DNA from: Deltaproteobacteria bacterium | Lineage (GTDB): Bacteria > Myxococcota_A > Polyangia > Polyangiales > JADJMO01 | Length of the DNA stretch: 56,678 nucleotides | Direction: 5' to 3' | Assembly (NCBI GenBank): GCA_016182965.1 | Contig: JACPFM010000098.1 | Span: forward strand, 1 to 56,678 | Shown here: piece by piece, positions 17,335 to 25,117 of the stretch | Layout: the number at the start of each line of letters is the position of its first letter | Numbering within the stretch: position 1 is the first letter of the stretch | Program-made: the position numbers and the translations under genes | The notes under the pieces: model-generated | Database searches by the model: none | What the model saw: only the letters and a program-made list of their open reading frames with translations | Told to the model about the DNA's origin: nothing

Positions 17335-17739
17335 TCACTTGCGGTCGCCGCCCGGTTTCACCGCGCCGGTGTTCCCCTCGCTCTCGTCGCCGATGACCGA
17401 TCCGCCGGTGTCGTCCTTGGGACCGCCCCCGGTACCCGAGGGCGGCTGCGGGCCACCCGGCTTGAACGGCTGACGCTCCGGCGCGAGGGTGCTCGGCGTC
17501 GGTGTGCTCGTACCGGCGGCGGGCGGCGGGCTCGTCGCGACGCCCTCGCCCGGCGAGCTCGTCGCGGGCTTCGGCTGCGAAGACGGCAGCGTGCCGGACA
17601 TCCCGGTCGGGCTCGAGACCTCCTGCGGGTACGCGCGTGGATTGACCTCGGCGGCCCTCGGCGGTGGGCGATTCACGCCGTGACACCCGATGCCGAGGAG
17701 CGCGCACGGCAGGATCAGGGTCGTGCCTCGCATGTGCAT
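17335..17739 (-). CDS. Small Pro/Ser/Gly-rich lipoprotein
   Basis: 134 residues from the ATG at 17739, with GAGG 5 nt upstream as ribosome-binding site. A second in-frame ATG lies 6 nt further in. The signal TTLILPCALLGIGC gives a lipid-modified Cys at residue 19. The rest is low complexity, rich in Pro, Ser, Thr and Gly, with no recognisable domain, and ends in a charged GDRK tail. This looks like a disordered surface or periplasmic lipoprotein. It diverges from the prolyl oligopeptidase gene, with about 140 bp between them. Confidence 0.6.
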   Translation of the reverse strand: MHMRGTTLILPCALLGIGCHGVNRPPPRAAEVNPRAYPQEVSSPTGMSGTLPSSQPKPATSSPGEGVATSPPPAAGTSTPTPSTLAPERQPFKPGGPQPPSGTGGGPKDDTGGSVIGDESEGNTGAVKPGGDRK

Positions 17740-17878
17740 GAGGACCTCGCCTTCTCGTGAGTTGGTCGCCCCGAGTCGGCTGCATGGCGCGAGCCGTCCC
17801 GCGGCCGGGAAGGCGAGCCGTGAGGGCGCGAGCCATGACGGGGTTGCGTCCGCCGCGCTCGCGGACGACGTTCGCGCG

Positions 17879-20227
17879 ATGCTTCGCGCGATGCTTCGCC
17901 GCGGTCCGTCCGCCTCTTCCGGGTTCGCACGCAGCCACCTTCCGCTCGCCGCGCTGGTCCTGCTCGCCGCGCACTGCGGCCGCGAGCCCGACCCGAAGGC
18001 ACCGACGGCGAGCCCGTCCGCCTCGGTCGCCTCGGCCGCCCCCAGGGCGACCGCGACCCTCGCGACGAGCGCGTCCTCGGCGCCGCAGCCGAGCGCCGGG
18101 CCGCCGCTCGCCGCCAAGAAGCCGGTGGTCGACGCCTACCACGGCGTGCAGGTGACCGACGACTACCGTTGGCTCGAGGGCTCGAAGGATGCGGCCGTGC
18201 AGGCGTGGAGCGACGCGCAGAGCGCGTGGGCGCGCAAGCACCTCGACGCGCTCCCCGGGCGCGACGCGCTGCGCGCGCGGTTCGGCGAGCTGCTCGGCTC
18301 GGCGAGCCCCGATCACTTCGCGCTGCACGCGACGAAGACGAAGCTCTTCGCGATCAAGGACCAGCCGCCGAAGCAGCAGGCGATGCTGGTGACGCTCGAC
18401 TCGCCGTTCGCGAAGGCGAGCGAGAAGGTCGTGCTCGACCCCAACGAGCTCGATCCGACCGGCGGCACGACCATCGATTGGTACGTGCCGTCGCGCGACG
18501 GCAAGCGCGTCGCGGTGTCGCTGTCGAAGGGCGGCAGCGAGAGCGGCGACGTGCACGTCTACGACGTCGCGTCGGGCAAGGAGCTCGGCGCGCCGATCGC
18601 GCGCGTGCACGGCGGCACCGCCGGCGGATCGCTCACCTGGAACGGCGCGGGCACCGGCTTCTGGTACACGCGCTACCCGCGCGCCGGCGAGCGCGCCGCC
18701 GAGGATCTCGATTTCTACCAGCAGATCTGGTTCCACGACCTGAACGGCCCGAAGGACCGCTACGCCCTCGGCAAGTCGTTCCCGCGCATCGCCGAGATCG
18801 AGCTCGCGACCTCGCACGACGGGCGCTTCGTGCTCGCGCAGGTCGCCAACGGCGACGGCGGCGAGCGCGCCTACCAGGTGCTCGATACCCAGAAGACGAA
18901 GGAGTCCAAGGACGGCGAGGACGAGAAGGGCTGGAGCAAGGTCTCCGAGTTCGCCGATCAGGTGGTGGGCGCCGAGCTCGGCGAGGACGGCGGGCTGTGG
19001 CTCCGTTCGATCAAGGACGCCCCGCGCGGAAGGCTGCTGCGCACCGCGCCCGAGAAGCCCGATCTCGCGAAGGCGACGGTGATGGTCCCCGAGCGCGCCG
19101 ATCGGGTGATCCAGTCGTTCCTCGTGCGCAAGGAGCGCGTCTACGTCGCGGATCTTGTCGGAGGGCCGTCGGCGGTGCGCGTGTTCTCGCTCGCCAAGGG
19201 GAAGATCGCCCCGCTCGAGGAGCTGCCGCTGCCGCCGGTCAGCTCGGTCCGGCAGCTCTCGCGCGTCGAAGGGAACGACGGCGCGCTCGTGCGCACGCAG
19301 AGCTACACCGAGCCGCCCGCCTGGTACGCGATCGACGCGATGTTCGGCACCGGCGTGAAGCTGCTCGTCGCGCCGGTGCGCAAGACCGAGCTGTTCCAGA
19401 CCTCGAAGGCCGACTACTCGGACACCGAGGTCGTGCGCGACACCTGCACCTCCAAGGACGGCACCAAGGTCCCGATCAGCATCATCCGCCGCAAGGGCCT
19501 GAAGCTCGACGGCGCCAACCCGACGCTGCTCTACGGGTACGGCGGCTACGGCGTCAGCCTCATGCCGCGGTTCCAGCCACGCTTCCGGCCGTGGCTCGAG
19601 GCCGGCGGCGTGGTGGCGATCGCCAACCTGCGCGGCGGCGGCGAGCTCGGCGAGGACTGGCACAAGGCGGGGATGCTCACGAAGAAGCAGAACGTCTTCG
19701 ACGACTTCTTCGCGTGCGGCGAGCGGCTGAAGGCTTCGGGGTACACGCGCGCCGACAAGCTCGCGATCATGGGCGGCTCCAACGGCGGGCTGTTGATGGG
19801 CGCGGCGATGGTGCAACACCCCGAGGCGTTCCGCGCGGTCGTGTCGCAGGTCGGCATCTTCGACATGCTGCGGGTCGAGACGACGCCCAACGGCGCGTTC
19901 AACGTGACCGAGTTCGGCACCGTGAAGGACAAGGCGCAGTTCGACGCGCTCCTCGCGTACTCGCCCTACCACCACGTGAAAGACGGCGTGAAGTACCCCG
20001 CCGTGCTGTTCATGACCGGCGCCAACGATCCGCGCGTCGACCCGTACCACTCGCGCAAGATGACCGCGCGGCTGCAGGCGGCGAGCCCGCAGGCGCTCGT
20101 GCTGCTGCGCACGAGCGGCGACACCGGGCACGGCATGGGCACGCCGCTGAAGGCGCAGATCGAGGAGGAGGTCGATCAGTACGCGTTCCTCTTCGCGAAG
20201 CTCGGGATGACGGCGGCGGCGAAGTGA
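17879..20227 (+). CDS. Secreted prolyl oligopeptidase (S9A family)
   Basis: 782 residues from the ATG at 17879 (another ATG 12 nt later; the GCGCGATGCTTC sequence is duplicated there). The signal region SHLPLAALVLLAAHC has a near-lipobox, but His at -1 is unusual, so lipidation at C33 is uncertain. After a Ser/Ala/Pro linker (~36-80) come the N-terminal segment starting VVDAYHGVQVTDDYRWLE, the seven-bladed beta-propeller and the alpha/beta-hydrolase domain. The catalytic triad is S634 (GGSNGG), D717 (ANDPRVD) and H751 (GHGMG). It cleaves after proline in peptides shorter than about 30 residues, in the periplasm or outside. The gene continues to a heptad-repeat intergenic region. Confidence 0.92.
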   Translation: MLRAMLRRGPSASSGFARSHLPLAALVLLAAHCGREPDPKAPTASPSASVASAAPRATATLATSASSAPQPSAGPPLAAKKPVVDAYHGVQVTDDYRWLEGSKDAAVQAWSDAQSAWARKHLDALPGRDALRARFGELLGSASPDHFALHATKTKLFAIKDQPPKQQAMLVTLDSPFAKASEKVVLDPNELDPTGGTTIDWYVPSRDGKRVAVSLSKGGSESGDVHVYDVASGKELGAPIARVHGGTAGGSLTWNGAGTGFWYTRYPRAGERAAEDLDFYQQIWFHDLNGPKDRYALGKSFPRIAEIELATSHDGRFVLAQVANGDGGERAYQVLDTQKTKESKDGEDEKGWSKVSEFADQVVGAELGEDGGLWLRSIKDAPRGRLLRTAPEKPDLAKATVMVPERADRVIQSFLVRKERVYVADLVGGPSAVRVFSLAKGKIAPLEELPLPPVSSVRQLSRVEGNDGALVRTQSYTEPPAWYAIDAMFGTGVKLLVAPVRKTELFQTSKADYSDTEVVRDTCTSKDGTKVPISIIRRKGLKLDGANPTLLYGYGGYGVSLMPRFQPRFRPWLEAGGVVAIANLRGGGELGEDWHKAGMLTKKQNVFDDFFACGERLKASGYTRADKLAIMGGSNGGLLMGAAMVQHPEAFRAVVSQVGIFDMLRVETTPNGAFNVTEFGTVKDKAQFDALLAYSPYHHVKDGVKYPAVLFMTGANDPRVDPYHSRKMTARLQAASPQALVLLRTSGDTGHGMGTPLKAQIEEEVDQYAFLFAKLGMTAAAK

Positions 20228-20281
20228 AGGCGCTGGCGCGTGGGCGCGCGCGTCGGGGCGCGTCGTCGGCTGCGCGGACCG

Positions 20282-20417
20282 GGTCGAAGGTCGAAGGTCG
20301 AAGGTCGAAAGGCGTTGTCGTTGCACCGGCGCGCTTCGCCCTTCTGCGTGCGCCGATCGACGCAGATTCGCGCGACGCTCGTGCACGTGCTCGACCTTCG
20401 ACCTTCGACCTTCGACC
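20282..20417. repeat. Perfect 27-bp inverted repeat made of heptamers
   Basis: The left arm (20282-20308) consists of four GGTCGAA heptamers; the right arm (20391-20417) is its exact reverse complement in TTCGACC heptamers. The 82-nt loop has no gene. The element fills most of the 300-bp gap between the peptidase gene (ends 20227) and the ATG at 20529. The rest of that gap shows only GC-rich sequence. Confidence 0.85.
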
Positions 20418-20528
20418 TGCGAAGCGACTGCCTCCGCTCGGTTCCTGACCACGACGCGCCGCAGATCCACCACCATGTAGGTGCCGTCTTGTTGGCCGGT
20501 GCGCGCGCGGTCACGTAACCCGCGACGC

Positions 20529-21035
20529 ATGGCCGCTCACGTGTCGTTGCGCTCGTCGCCTGCTTCGCGCCGATCTCGCCCGCCGATCTCGTACACGCGG
20601 GTGCGCGCGGCCGCGCAGGACGGGGCGACCACGCTCGCGCTGTCGCTCGCCTCGGTGCGGGCCGCCCATCGACTCGACGTGCTGGCGCTGTGCGATCTCG
20701 AAGGGACGCTGCTCGCCTCGGCGGGCGATGCGTACGCGGCCGAGGAGCTCGCGCCGTTCGCGGCGAGCGCGGCGCGCGAGTCGCGCGCGCGCCGCGCGGA
20801 GATCCTCCCGCGCCTGGGCGTGATCGTCGACACGGTGGAGCGCGGTGGTCGGACGCTGGTCGTCGCGGCGACGGCGACCGATCCGCACCGCGACGTCTCG
20901 GCGATCGTGGCCGCGGTCGAGGACGCGCTCCCGCCGGTGAACAGCACCGCGGACGAAGACGAGGCGTTCGGCGCGGCGATCGAAGAGGCGTTCACCGACA
21001 GCTGGGACGACGATCCGCTCTGCGACCTCGTTTGA
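20529..21035 (+). CDS. Small cytosolic protein, possibly roadblock/LC7-like
   Basis: 168 residues from the ATG at 20529; a longer frame to 20481 has no better start. The first ~20 residues are Ser/Arg-rich. Then comes a compact alpha/beta region with LALCDLEGTLLASAGD and TLVVAATATD, which resembles the central strands of roadblock/LC7 proteins that bind small GTPases such as MglA. The C-terminus is acidic (DEDEAFGAAIEEAF, DSWDDD). The fold match is by eye only; plain hypothetical is the safe call. It is flanked on both sides by heptad-repeat regions. Confidence 0.6.
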   Translation: MAAHVSLRSSPASRRSRPPISYTRVRAAAQDGATTLALSLASVRAAHRLDVLALCDLEGTLLASAGDAYAAEELAPFAASAARESRARRAEILPRLGVIVDTVERGGRTLVVAATATDPHRDVSAIVAAVEDALPPVNSTADEDEAFGAAIEEAFTDSWDDDPLCDLV

Positions 21036-21045
21036 TCAGTCGTAG

Positions 21046-21310
21046 CAGTCGTCAGTCGTCAGTCGTCAGTCGTCAGTCGTCAGTCGCAGAGACGGTGAAT
21101 CTTTCGTCGAGCGTGGTCGAAGGTCGAACCAGGGGCGGCGTGGCAGCCGGCTCTCGCTTCGACCTTCGACCTTCGACCTTCGACCCTCGACCTTCGACCT
21201 CGGAACCGTGAGGGTCCGATTGTTCCCCCATGCGCTCACCGGTCATCGGTCATGGAAGTGATCGCGAACGCAGCTCTCCGTCTCGGCTGACGACTGACGA
21301 CTGACGACTG
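21046..21310. repeat. Nested heptad-repeat palindrome
   Basis: The outer left array at 21046-21086 has about six CAGTCGT units; the outer right array at 21287-21310 is the reverse complement (CTGACGA x3 plus CTG). Inside them, two GGTCGAA units (21115-21128) face six TTCGACC-type units (21158-21199). The pairing extends inward through CGCAGAGACGG / CCGTCTCGG. The whole element fills most of the 415-bp gap between the genes ending at 21035 and starting at 21451. I see no gene in that gap. Confidence 0.85.
21095..21111 (+). repeat. 17-bp conserved core shared by two heptad elements
   Basis: GTGAATCTTTCGTCGAG occurs here and identically at 24848-24864, in both cases just before GGTCGAA arrays that end in AACCAGGGGC. 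This shows the two intergenic elements share ancestry beyond simple repeats. Confidence 0.8.
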
Positions 21311-21436
21311 AAGACCCAACTTCGCGAGCAGCGACGCGGCAGACGCCCGAGAGTCGCCGGCGCATCCCGCGAGACTTCGGCCCCGAGGGCCGAGCCCGGC
21401 TGCGATCGCCGACGGGCGAGAGGTCTGCGGATGCGG

Positions 21437-21442
21437 TAGGCT
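21437..21442 (+). promoter_or_regulatory. Candidate -10 element TAGGCT, 8 nt before the glycosidase ATG
   Basis: TANNNT hexamer upstream of the ATG at 21451 with no Shine-Dalgarno sequence between, consistent with a leaderless or near-leaderless transcript. Confidence 0.35.
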
Positions 21443-21450
21443 GCGCGGCC

Positions 21451-24156
21451 ATGTTTCGCCGGTCTTCGTCAGGATTCGCGTCGTTCGCGGTGGCCTTTCT
21501 CGTGGGGGCCGCGGGGTGTGGTGGCTCCGACGATGCGCCGCCCGCGACGACCGACAACGGCGCCGACGCACAGGCCGAGACCTTCGCGCCCGACGCGCCG
21601 CCGGACTCGCCGAGCGACGTCTCGGACTCCGCCGCCGACACGACGACGGTCGACGTCGCCGACGCGACCGACACGCCGGCGCCGACCTGCGTGCAGCCGG
21701 AAGGCAGCGGCACCGCGGCGACCCACAAGCTCGTCGACGGCTCCGACGAGGCGACCGTCACCGTGTCGGGTGATCCGTGCAAGCGCACCTTCAGCCTGAA
21801 GACGACCGCGGCGCTCCGCGACTCGCTGCCGACCAACCCGCGTACGTACGGCGAGCTCGACGGTCGTCCGCGCGTGCGCACGCGCAACGAGCTGTTCGAC
21901 GCGCTGTACGCCCTCGCGCAGGACGAGGCGCGCGAGGACTCGGTCGCCGCGATCTCCGACGGCTCGTTCGACGACGGCAAGCCGATGACCTGCCCCACCG
22001 GTGGCTGCTTCGAGACCGGCCGCCTCTGGAAGTACGTGTGGACGCGCGACACCTCGTACGCGGTCGACCTCGGCCTCGCGGCCGTCGATCCGACGCGCGC
22101 GCGCAACTCGCTCGAGTTCAAGCTCTCGGAGCGGCGCGGCGGCGGCGATCTGCAGATCGTGCAGGACACCGGATCGGGCGGCTCGTACCCGGTGTCGACC
22201 GATCGCGTGGTGTGGGCGATCGGCGCGACGCGCCTCCTCGAATGGCTCGACGGCGCCGAGCGCACCGCGTTCCGCGACAAGGCGTACGACGCCATCAAGA
22301 ACACCATCGAGCACGACCGACAGGTGGTCTTCGATCCGGTCACCGGCCTGTACGGCGGCGAGCAGTCGTTCCTCGACTGGCGCGAGCAGACGTACCCGTC
22401 GTGGACGGCGAGCGACACCGTGCACCTCGGCATGTCCAAGGCGCTGTCGACCAACGTCGCGCACCTCGCGATCCTCCGCGCCGCCGTGAGGCTCGGAAGC
22501 GAGAAGGGCGACACGGCGTCGGCCAGCAAGTACCAGACCTGGGCAACCCAGCTCTCGGGGAACATCTACTCGAAGATGTGGCTGCTGAAGCACAAGCGGC
22601 TGTCGACGTTCTTCACCACCACGCTCGACCCGTCGCCGGTGACGCGCTTCGACGCGCTCGGCACCGCGCTGGCGGTGCTGCACGGCGTCCTGCCCGCCGC
22701 CGACGCGAAGGACGCGGTCGCCACCTACCCGCACGTCGCGCGCGGCGTGCCGGTGATCTGGCCGCAGCAGAAGGACACGAAGATCTACCACAACCGATCG
22801 ACGTGGCCGTTCGTGACCGCGTACTTCGCGCGCGCCGCGCGCGCGGTGCGCAACGACGCCGCGGTCGAGAACGCCGTCTGGTCGCTGATGCGCGGCGCCG
22901 CGCTGAACCTCTCGAACATGGAGAACTTCGAGATGGTCAGCGGCAAGGCGTGGGTCGACGACGGCGCGTACTCGGGGCCCGAGGTCAACTCGCAGCGGCA
23001 GCTGTGGTCGGTGGCCGGCTACCTCTCGATGGTCCACGACGTCGTGTTCGGAATGGAGACGTCGTCCGAGGGCATCCGCTTCGCCCCGTACGTCACCAAG
23101 AAGCTGCGCAACGGCCAATTCGCCAACACCGACACGCTGGTGCTCGACGGGCTGCGCTACCGCGGCAAGTCGCTGACGGTCGTCGTGCACCTGCCCGCGA
23201 AGGGCGCGTCGACCGACGCGGGCGCCTACACCGTGTCGAAGGTGCGCTTGAACGGCGCCGACGCGGGCACGGGGTTCCTCGCGCCGACCGGCGACGCCCG
23301 CGTCGACGTCGATCTGGCCGACGGCAGCGAGGCGGGCGCGAGCATCCGCCTGGTCACCGACACCGCCGACTACAAGAACCTCTTCGCCCCGCGCGCGCCG
23401 TCGATCATGTCGATCGACGGCAGCGGCGCGAACCTGAAGATCACCTGGGATCGCAGCGGCGAGACCGCCGCCGAGATCGCGTTCAACGTCTATCGCGACG
23501 GCTTCCAGGTCGCGATCGACGTCTCCGGCGCGACCACCACCTGGACCGATCCGCTGGCGACGGCGACCTCGCCCAGCCACTGCTACGCGGTCGACGCGTA
23601 CTTCGTCGGCTCGAAGAACCACTCGCAGCACTCGCCGCCCTACTGCTTCTGGGGCACCGGCGCCGCGCGGGTCACCACCATCGGCGCGAGCTCGTTCGCC
23701 AACGTCGGCGGGACGGGCGTCACCAATCACGGCAAGTTCCACTACGAGGGCTGGGGCGACCCGACCCACACGCTGACGGTCTCGAAATTCAAGCCGACGC
23801 GCACCGGCGAGCACCTCCTGCAGGTGGTCGCCGGCAACGGCGCGGGGCCGATCAACACCGGGATCACCGGCGGGCTCAAGGTGGTCGAGGTCCTCGACGG
23901 AACGACGGTGGTGGCGCGCGGGTACTTCCTGATGCCGCACCTCGGCACCTGGAGCACCTGGCGCGACTCGTCGTTCGTGCGCGCCGACCTCACCGCCGGC
24001 AAGAGCTACGAGATCGTCATCAAGCACGACGCCACGTCGGTGAACATGTCTTTCTTCTCGCACTTCGAGCGGTACACCGGAGGCACCGGCGGCAAGTCGG
24101 GCGCGTTCTCGCGCGTCAACATCGCCGAGCTGAAGGTGCTCGCGAGAGTGAATTGA
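21451..24156 (+). CDS. Secreted (alpha/alpha)6-barrel glycoside hydrolase lipoprotein
   Basis: 901 residues. The lipobox VGAAGC places the lipidated Cys at 23, followed by an Asp/Pro/Thr linker to ~80. Residues ~100-560 look like a six-hairpin glycosidase (GH63/GH15/GH78-type fold), with KYVWTRDTSYAVDLGL, FLDWREQTYPSW, THVARGVPVIWPQQ-like and YSGPEVNSQRQLWSVAGYL motifs. Acidic residues in WTRD, DWRE and GPE are candidates for catalysis. A beta-sandwich (~560-630), a fibronectin-III-like segment (~640-710) and a C-terminal carbohydrate-binding-like beta domain (~730-900) follow. The substrate is probably an alpha-linked oligosaccharide; the GH family number needs a profile search. The stop overlaps the next start, so the GNAT gene is probably co-translated. 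Confidence 0.78.
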   Translation: MFRRSSSGFASFAVAFLVGAAGCGGSDDAPPATTDNGADAQAETFAPDAPPDSPSDVSDSAADTTTVDVADATDTPAPTCVQPEGSGTAATHKLVDGSDEATVTVSGDPCKRTFSLKTTAALRDSLPTNPRTYGELDGRPRVRTRNELFDALYALAQDEAREDSVAAISDGSFDDGKPMTCPTGGCFETGRLWKYVWTRDTSYAVDLGLAAVDPTRARNSLEFKLSERRGGGDLQIVQDTGSGGSYPVSTDRVVWAIGATRLLEWLDGAERTAFRDKAYDAIKNTIEHDRQVVFDPVTGLYGGEQSFLDWREQTYPSWTASDTVHLGMSKALSTNVAHLAILRAAVRLGSEKGDTASASKYQTWATQLSGNIYSKMWLLKHKRLSTFFTTTLDPSPVTRFDALGTALAVLHGVLPAADAKDAVATYPHVARGVPVIWPQQKDTKIYHNRSTWPFVTAYFARAARAVRNDAAVENAVWSLMRGAALNLSNMENFEMVSGKAWVDDGAYSGPEVNSQRQLWSVAGYLSMVHDVVFGMETSSEGIRFAPYVTKKLRNGQFANTDTLVLDGLRYRGKSLTVVVHLPAKGASTDAGAYTVSKVRLNGADAGTGFLAPTGDARVDVDLADGSEAGASIRLVTDTADYKNLFAPRAPSIMSIDGSGANLKITWDRSGETAAEIAFNVYRDGFQVAIDVSGATTTWTDPLATATSPSHCYAVDAYFVGSKNHSQHSPPYCFWGTGAARVTTIGASSFANVGGTGVTNHGKFHYEGWGDPTHTLTVSKFKPTRTGEHLLQVVAGNGAGPINTGITGGLKVVEVLDGTTVVARGYFLMPHLGTWSTWRDSSFVRADLTAGKSYEIVIKHDATSVNMSFFSHFERYTGGTGGKSGAFSRVNIAELKVLARVN

Positions 24157-24605
24157 GCGACGCGCCGACGGTGCGGCGCGTGCGCCGCGAGGACGCCCCG
24201 GCGCTCGCGGCGATCGCGTGGTCGATCGTCACCGCGTACGGGCTACCGCGCGATCCCGATCTCTTGGAGTACGGAAAGCCGCGCCGCGGCGTGTACGCCG
24301 AGCTGTGCGCCGAGGTCGACGGCGAGCTGGTCGGGACGATCACGCTCTCGCAGCACCCGCACGATCGCTCCGCCGGGTGGGTCTCGAAGTTCTTCGTCGA
24401 TCCGCTGGCGCGCGGGCGAGGCGCGGGAAAGGCGCTGCACGCGGCGCTGCTGATCGAGGCGCACCGCGCCGGCATGACGTGGCTCGAGCTCTCGACGCTC
24501 ACCGTCTTCCACGAGGCGATCGCGCTCTACGAGGCGCACGGCTGGAAACGCCGCCGCTCGACGCACGGGATGGAGCGCCGATACTTCCTCCGGCTGGTCG
24601 ACTGA
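24153..24605 (+). CDS. GNAT-family N-acetyltransferase
   Basis: 150 residues from a TTG at 24153 that overlaps the stop of the glycosidase gene (TTGA), suggesting translational coupling; a GTG at 24171 is an alternative. The GNAT fold is evident: VRRVRREDAPALAAIAW at the start, FFVDPLARGRGAGKALH as the acetyl-CoA pyrophosphate-binding motif A, and a C-terminal ALYEAHGWKRR. It transfers an acetyl group from acetyl-CoA to an unidentified amine in the cytoplasm. Direct metabolic linkage with the secreted glycosidase is not obvious. A heptad-repeat element follows directly. Confidence 0.8.
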   Translation: MSDAPTVRRVRREDAPALAAIAWSIVTAYGLPRDPDLLEYGKPRRGVYAELCAEVDGELVGTITLSQHPHDRSAGWVSKFFVDPLARGRGAGKALHAALLIEAHRAGMTWLELSTLTVFHEAIALYEAHGWKRRRSTHGMERRYFLRLVD

Positions 24606-24606
24606 A

Positions 24607-25049
24607 GTCGTCAGTCGTCAGTCGTCAGTCGTCAGTCGTCAGACTCGACTTTCGCCGATTTCGCAGCCATGGCGCCGCGCCAGGCCGTTGTGGGCGGGGT
24701 CAAAGGTCGAAAGTCGAAGGTCGAAAGGCCGAAGCCGAAAGACCTGCTCCGTTCAACCTTCGACCCTCGACGTTCGACCTTCGACCCACGAAGCCGATGC
24801 TGGCCAGAGGCCATCGACCTAAAACGGCGAAAGTCGAGTCAGAGAGCGTGAATCTTTCGTCGAGGTTGGTCGAAGGTCGAAAGGTCGAAGGTCGAACCAG
24901 GGGCCCAGCCCCTGGAACCCCGTGGAAATGGGCTCTCGATTCGACCTTCGACCGTCGACGCTCAACGAGAGGGCAGGCTCCACCTTGTCGTTTCGAGCTG
25001 ACGACTGACGACTGACGACTGACGACTGACGACTGACGACTGACGACTG
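24607..25049. repeat. Large nested heptad-repeat palindrome (four tiers)
   Basis: Outer tier: five GTCGTCA units (24607-24642) against seven CTGACGA units (24998-25049). Second tier: a perfect 16-bp inverted repeat GACTCGACTTTCGCCG at 24642-24657 and 24825-24840. Third: GGTCGAA-type units 24698-24725 facing TTCGACC-type units 24752-24786, 26-nt loop. Fourth: four GGTCGAA units 24868-24896 facing TTCGACC units 24940-24960. It fills most of the 512-bp gap between the GNAT and CocE genes. No gene is seen in the gap. Confidence 0.88.
24848..24864 (+). repeat. Second copy of the 17-bp conserved core
   Basis: Identical to 21095-21111 and in the same orientation relative to the GGTCGAA arm and the AACCAGGGGC that follows it. 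GGCTCTCG before the TTCGACC arm is also shared (21149-21156 and 24931-24938). Confidence 0.8.
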
Positions 25050-25100
25050 CCCTTGGCGAGCGGCGACACGGTGCACGTTCGAGAAACGCGACCGGTGACC

Positions 25101-25106
25101 TACACT
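25101..25106 (+). promoter_or_regulatory. Candidate -10 element TACACT, 11 nt before the CocE ATG
   Basis: TANNNT hexamer upstream of the ATG at 25118; the leader would be about 5 nt. The intervening GACGAGG could act as a weak Shine-Dalgarno sequence only on a longer transcript. Confidence 0.3.
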
Positions 25107-25117
25107 TCGACGAGGCG

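Noticed and set aside
20176..20518. Short ORFs across the heptad repeats (also 24632-24851 and 24819-25076)
   Set aside because: They translate the repeat arrays themselves and show no ribosome-binding sites or domains.
17279..20530. 1083-codon open frame on the minus strand
   Set aside because: It is the antisense shadow of the prolyl oligopeptidase gene, which has an intact triad and domain order; the shadow is Arg/Glu/Ala-rich without motifs.
21469..24063. 864-codon minus-strand frame opposite the glycosidase
   Set aside because: Low-complexity Arg/Val/Gly composition; the plus strand encodes a lipoprotein with recognisable motifs.
24607..25049. Possible CRISPR or integron array in the heptad region
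   Set aside because: Units are 7 bp, contiguous and inverted; there are no spacers, attC-like ends or integrase.
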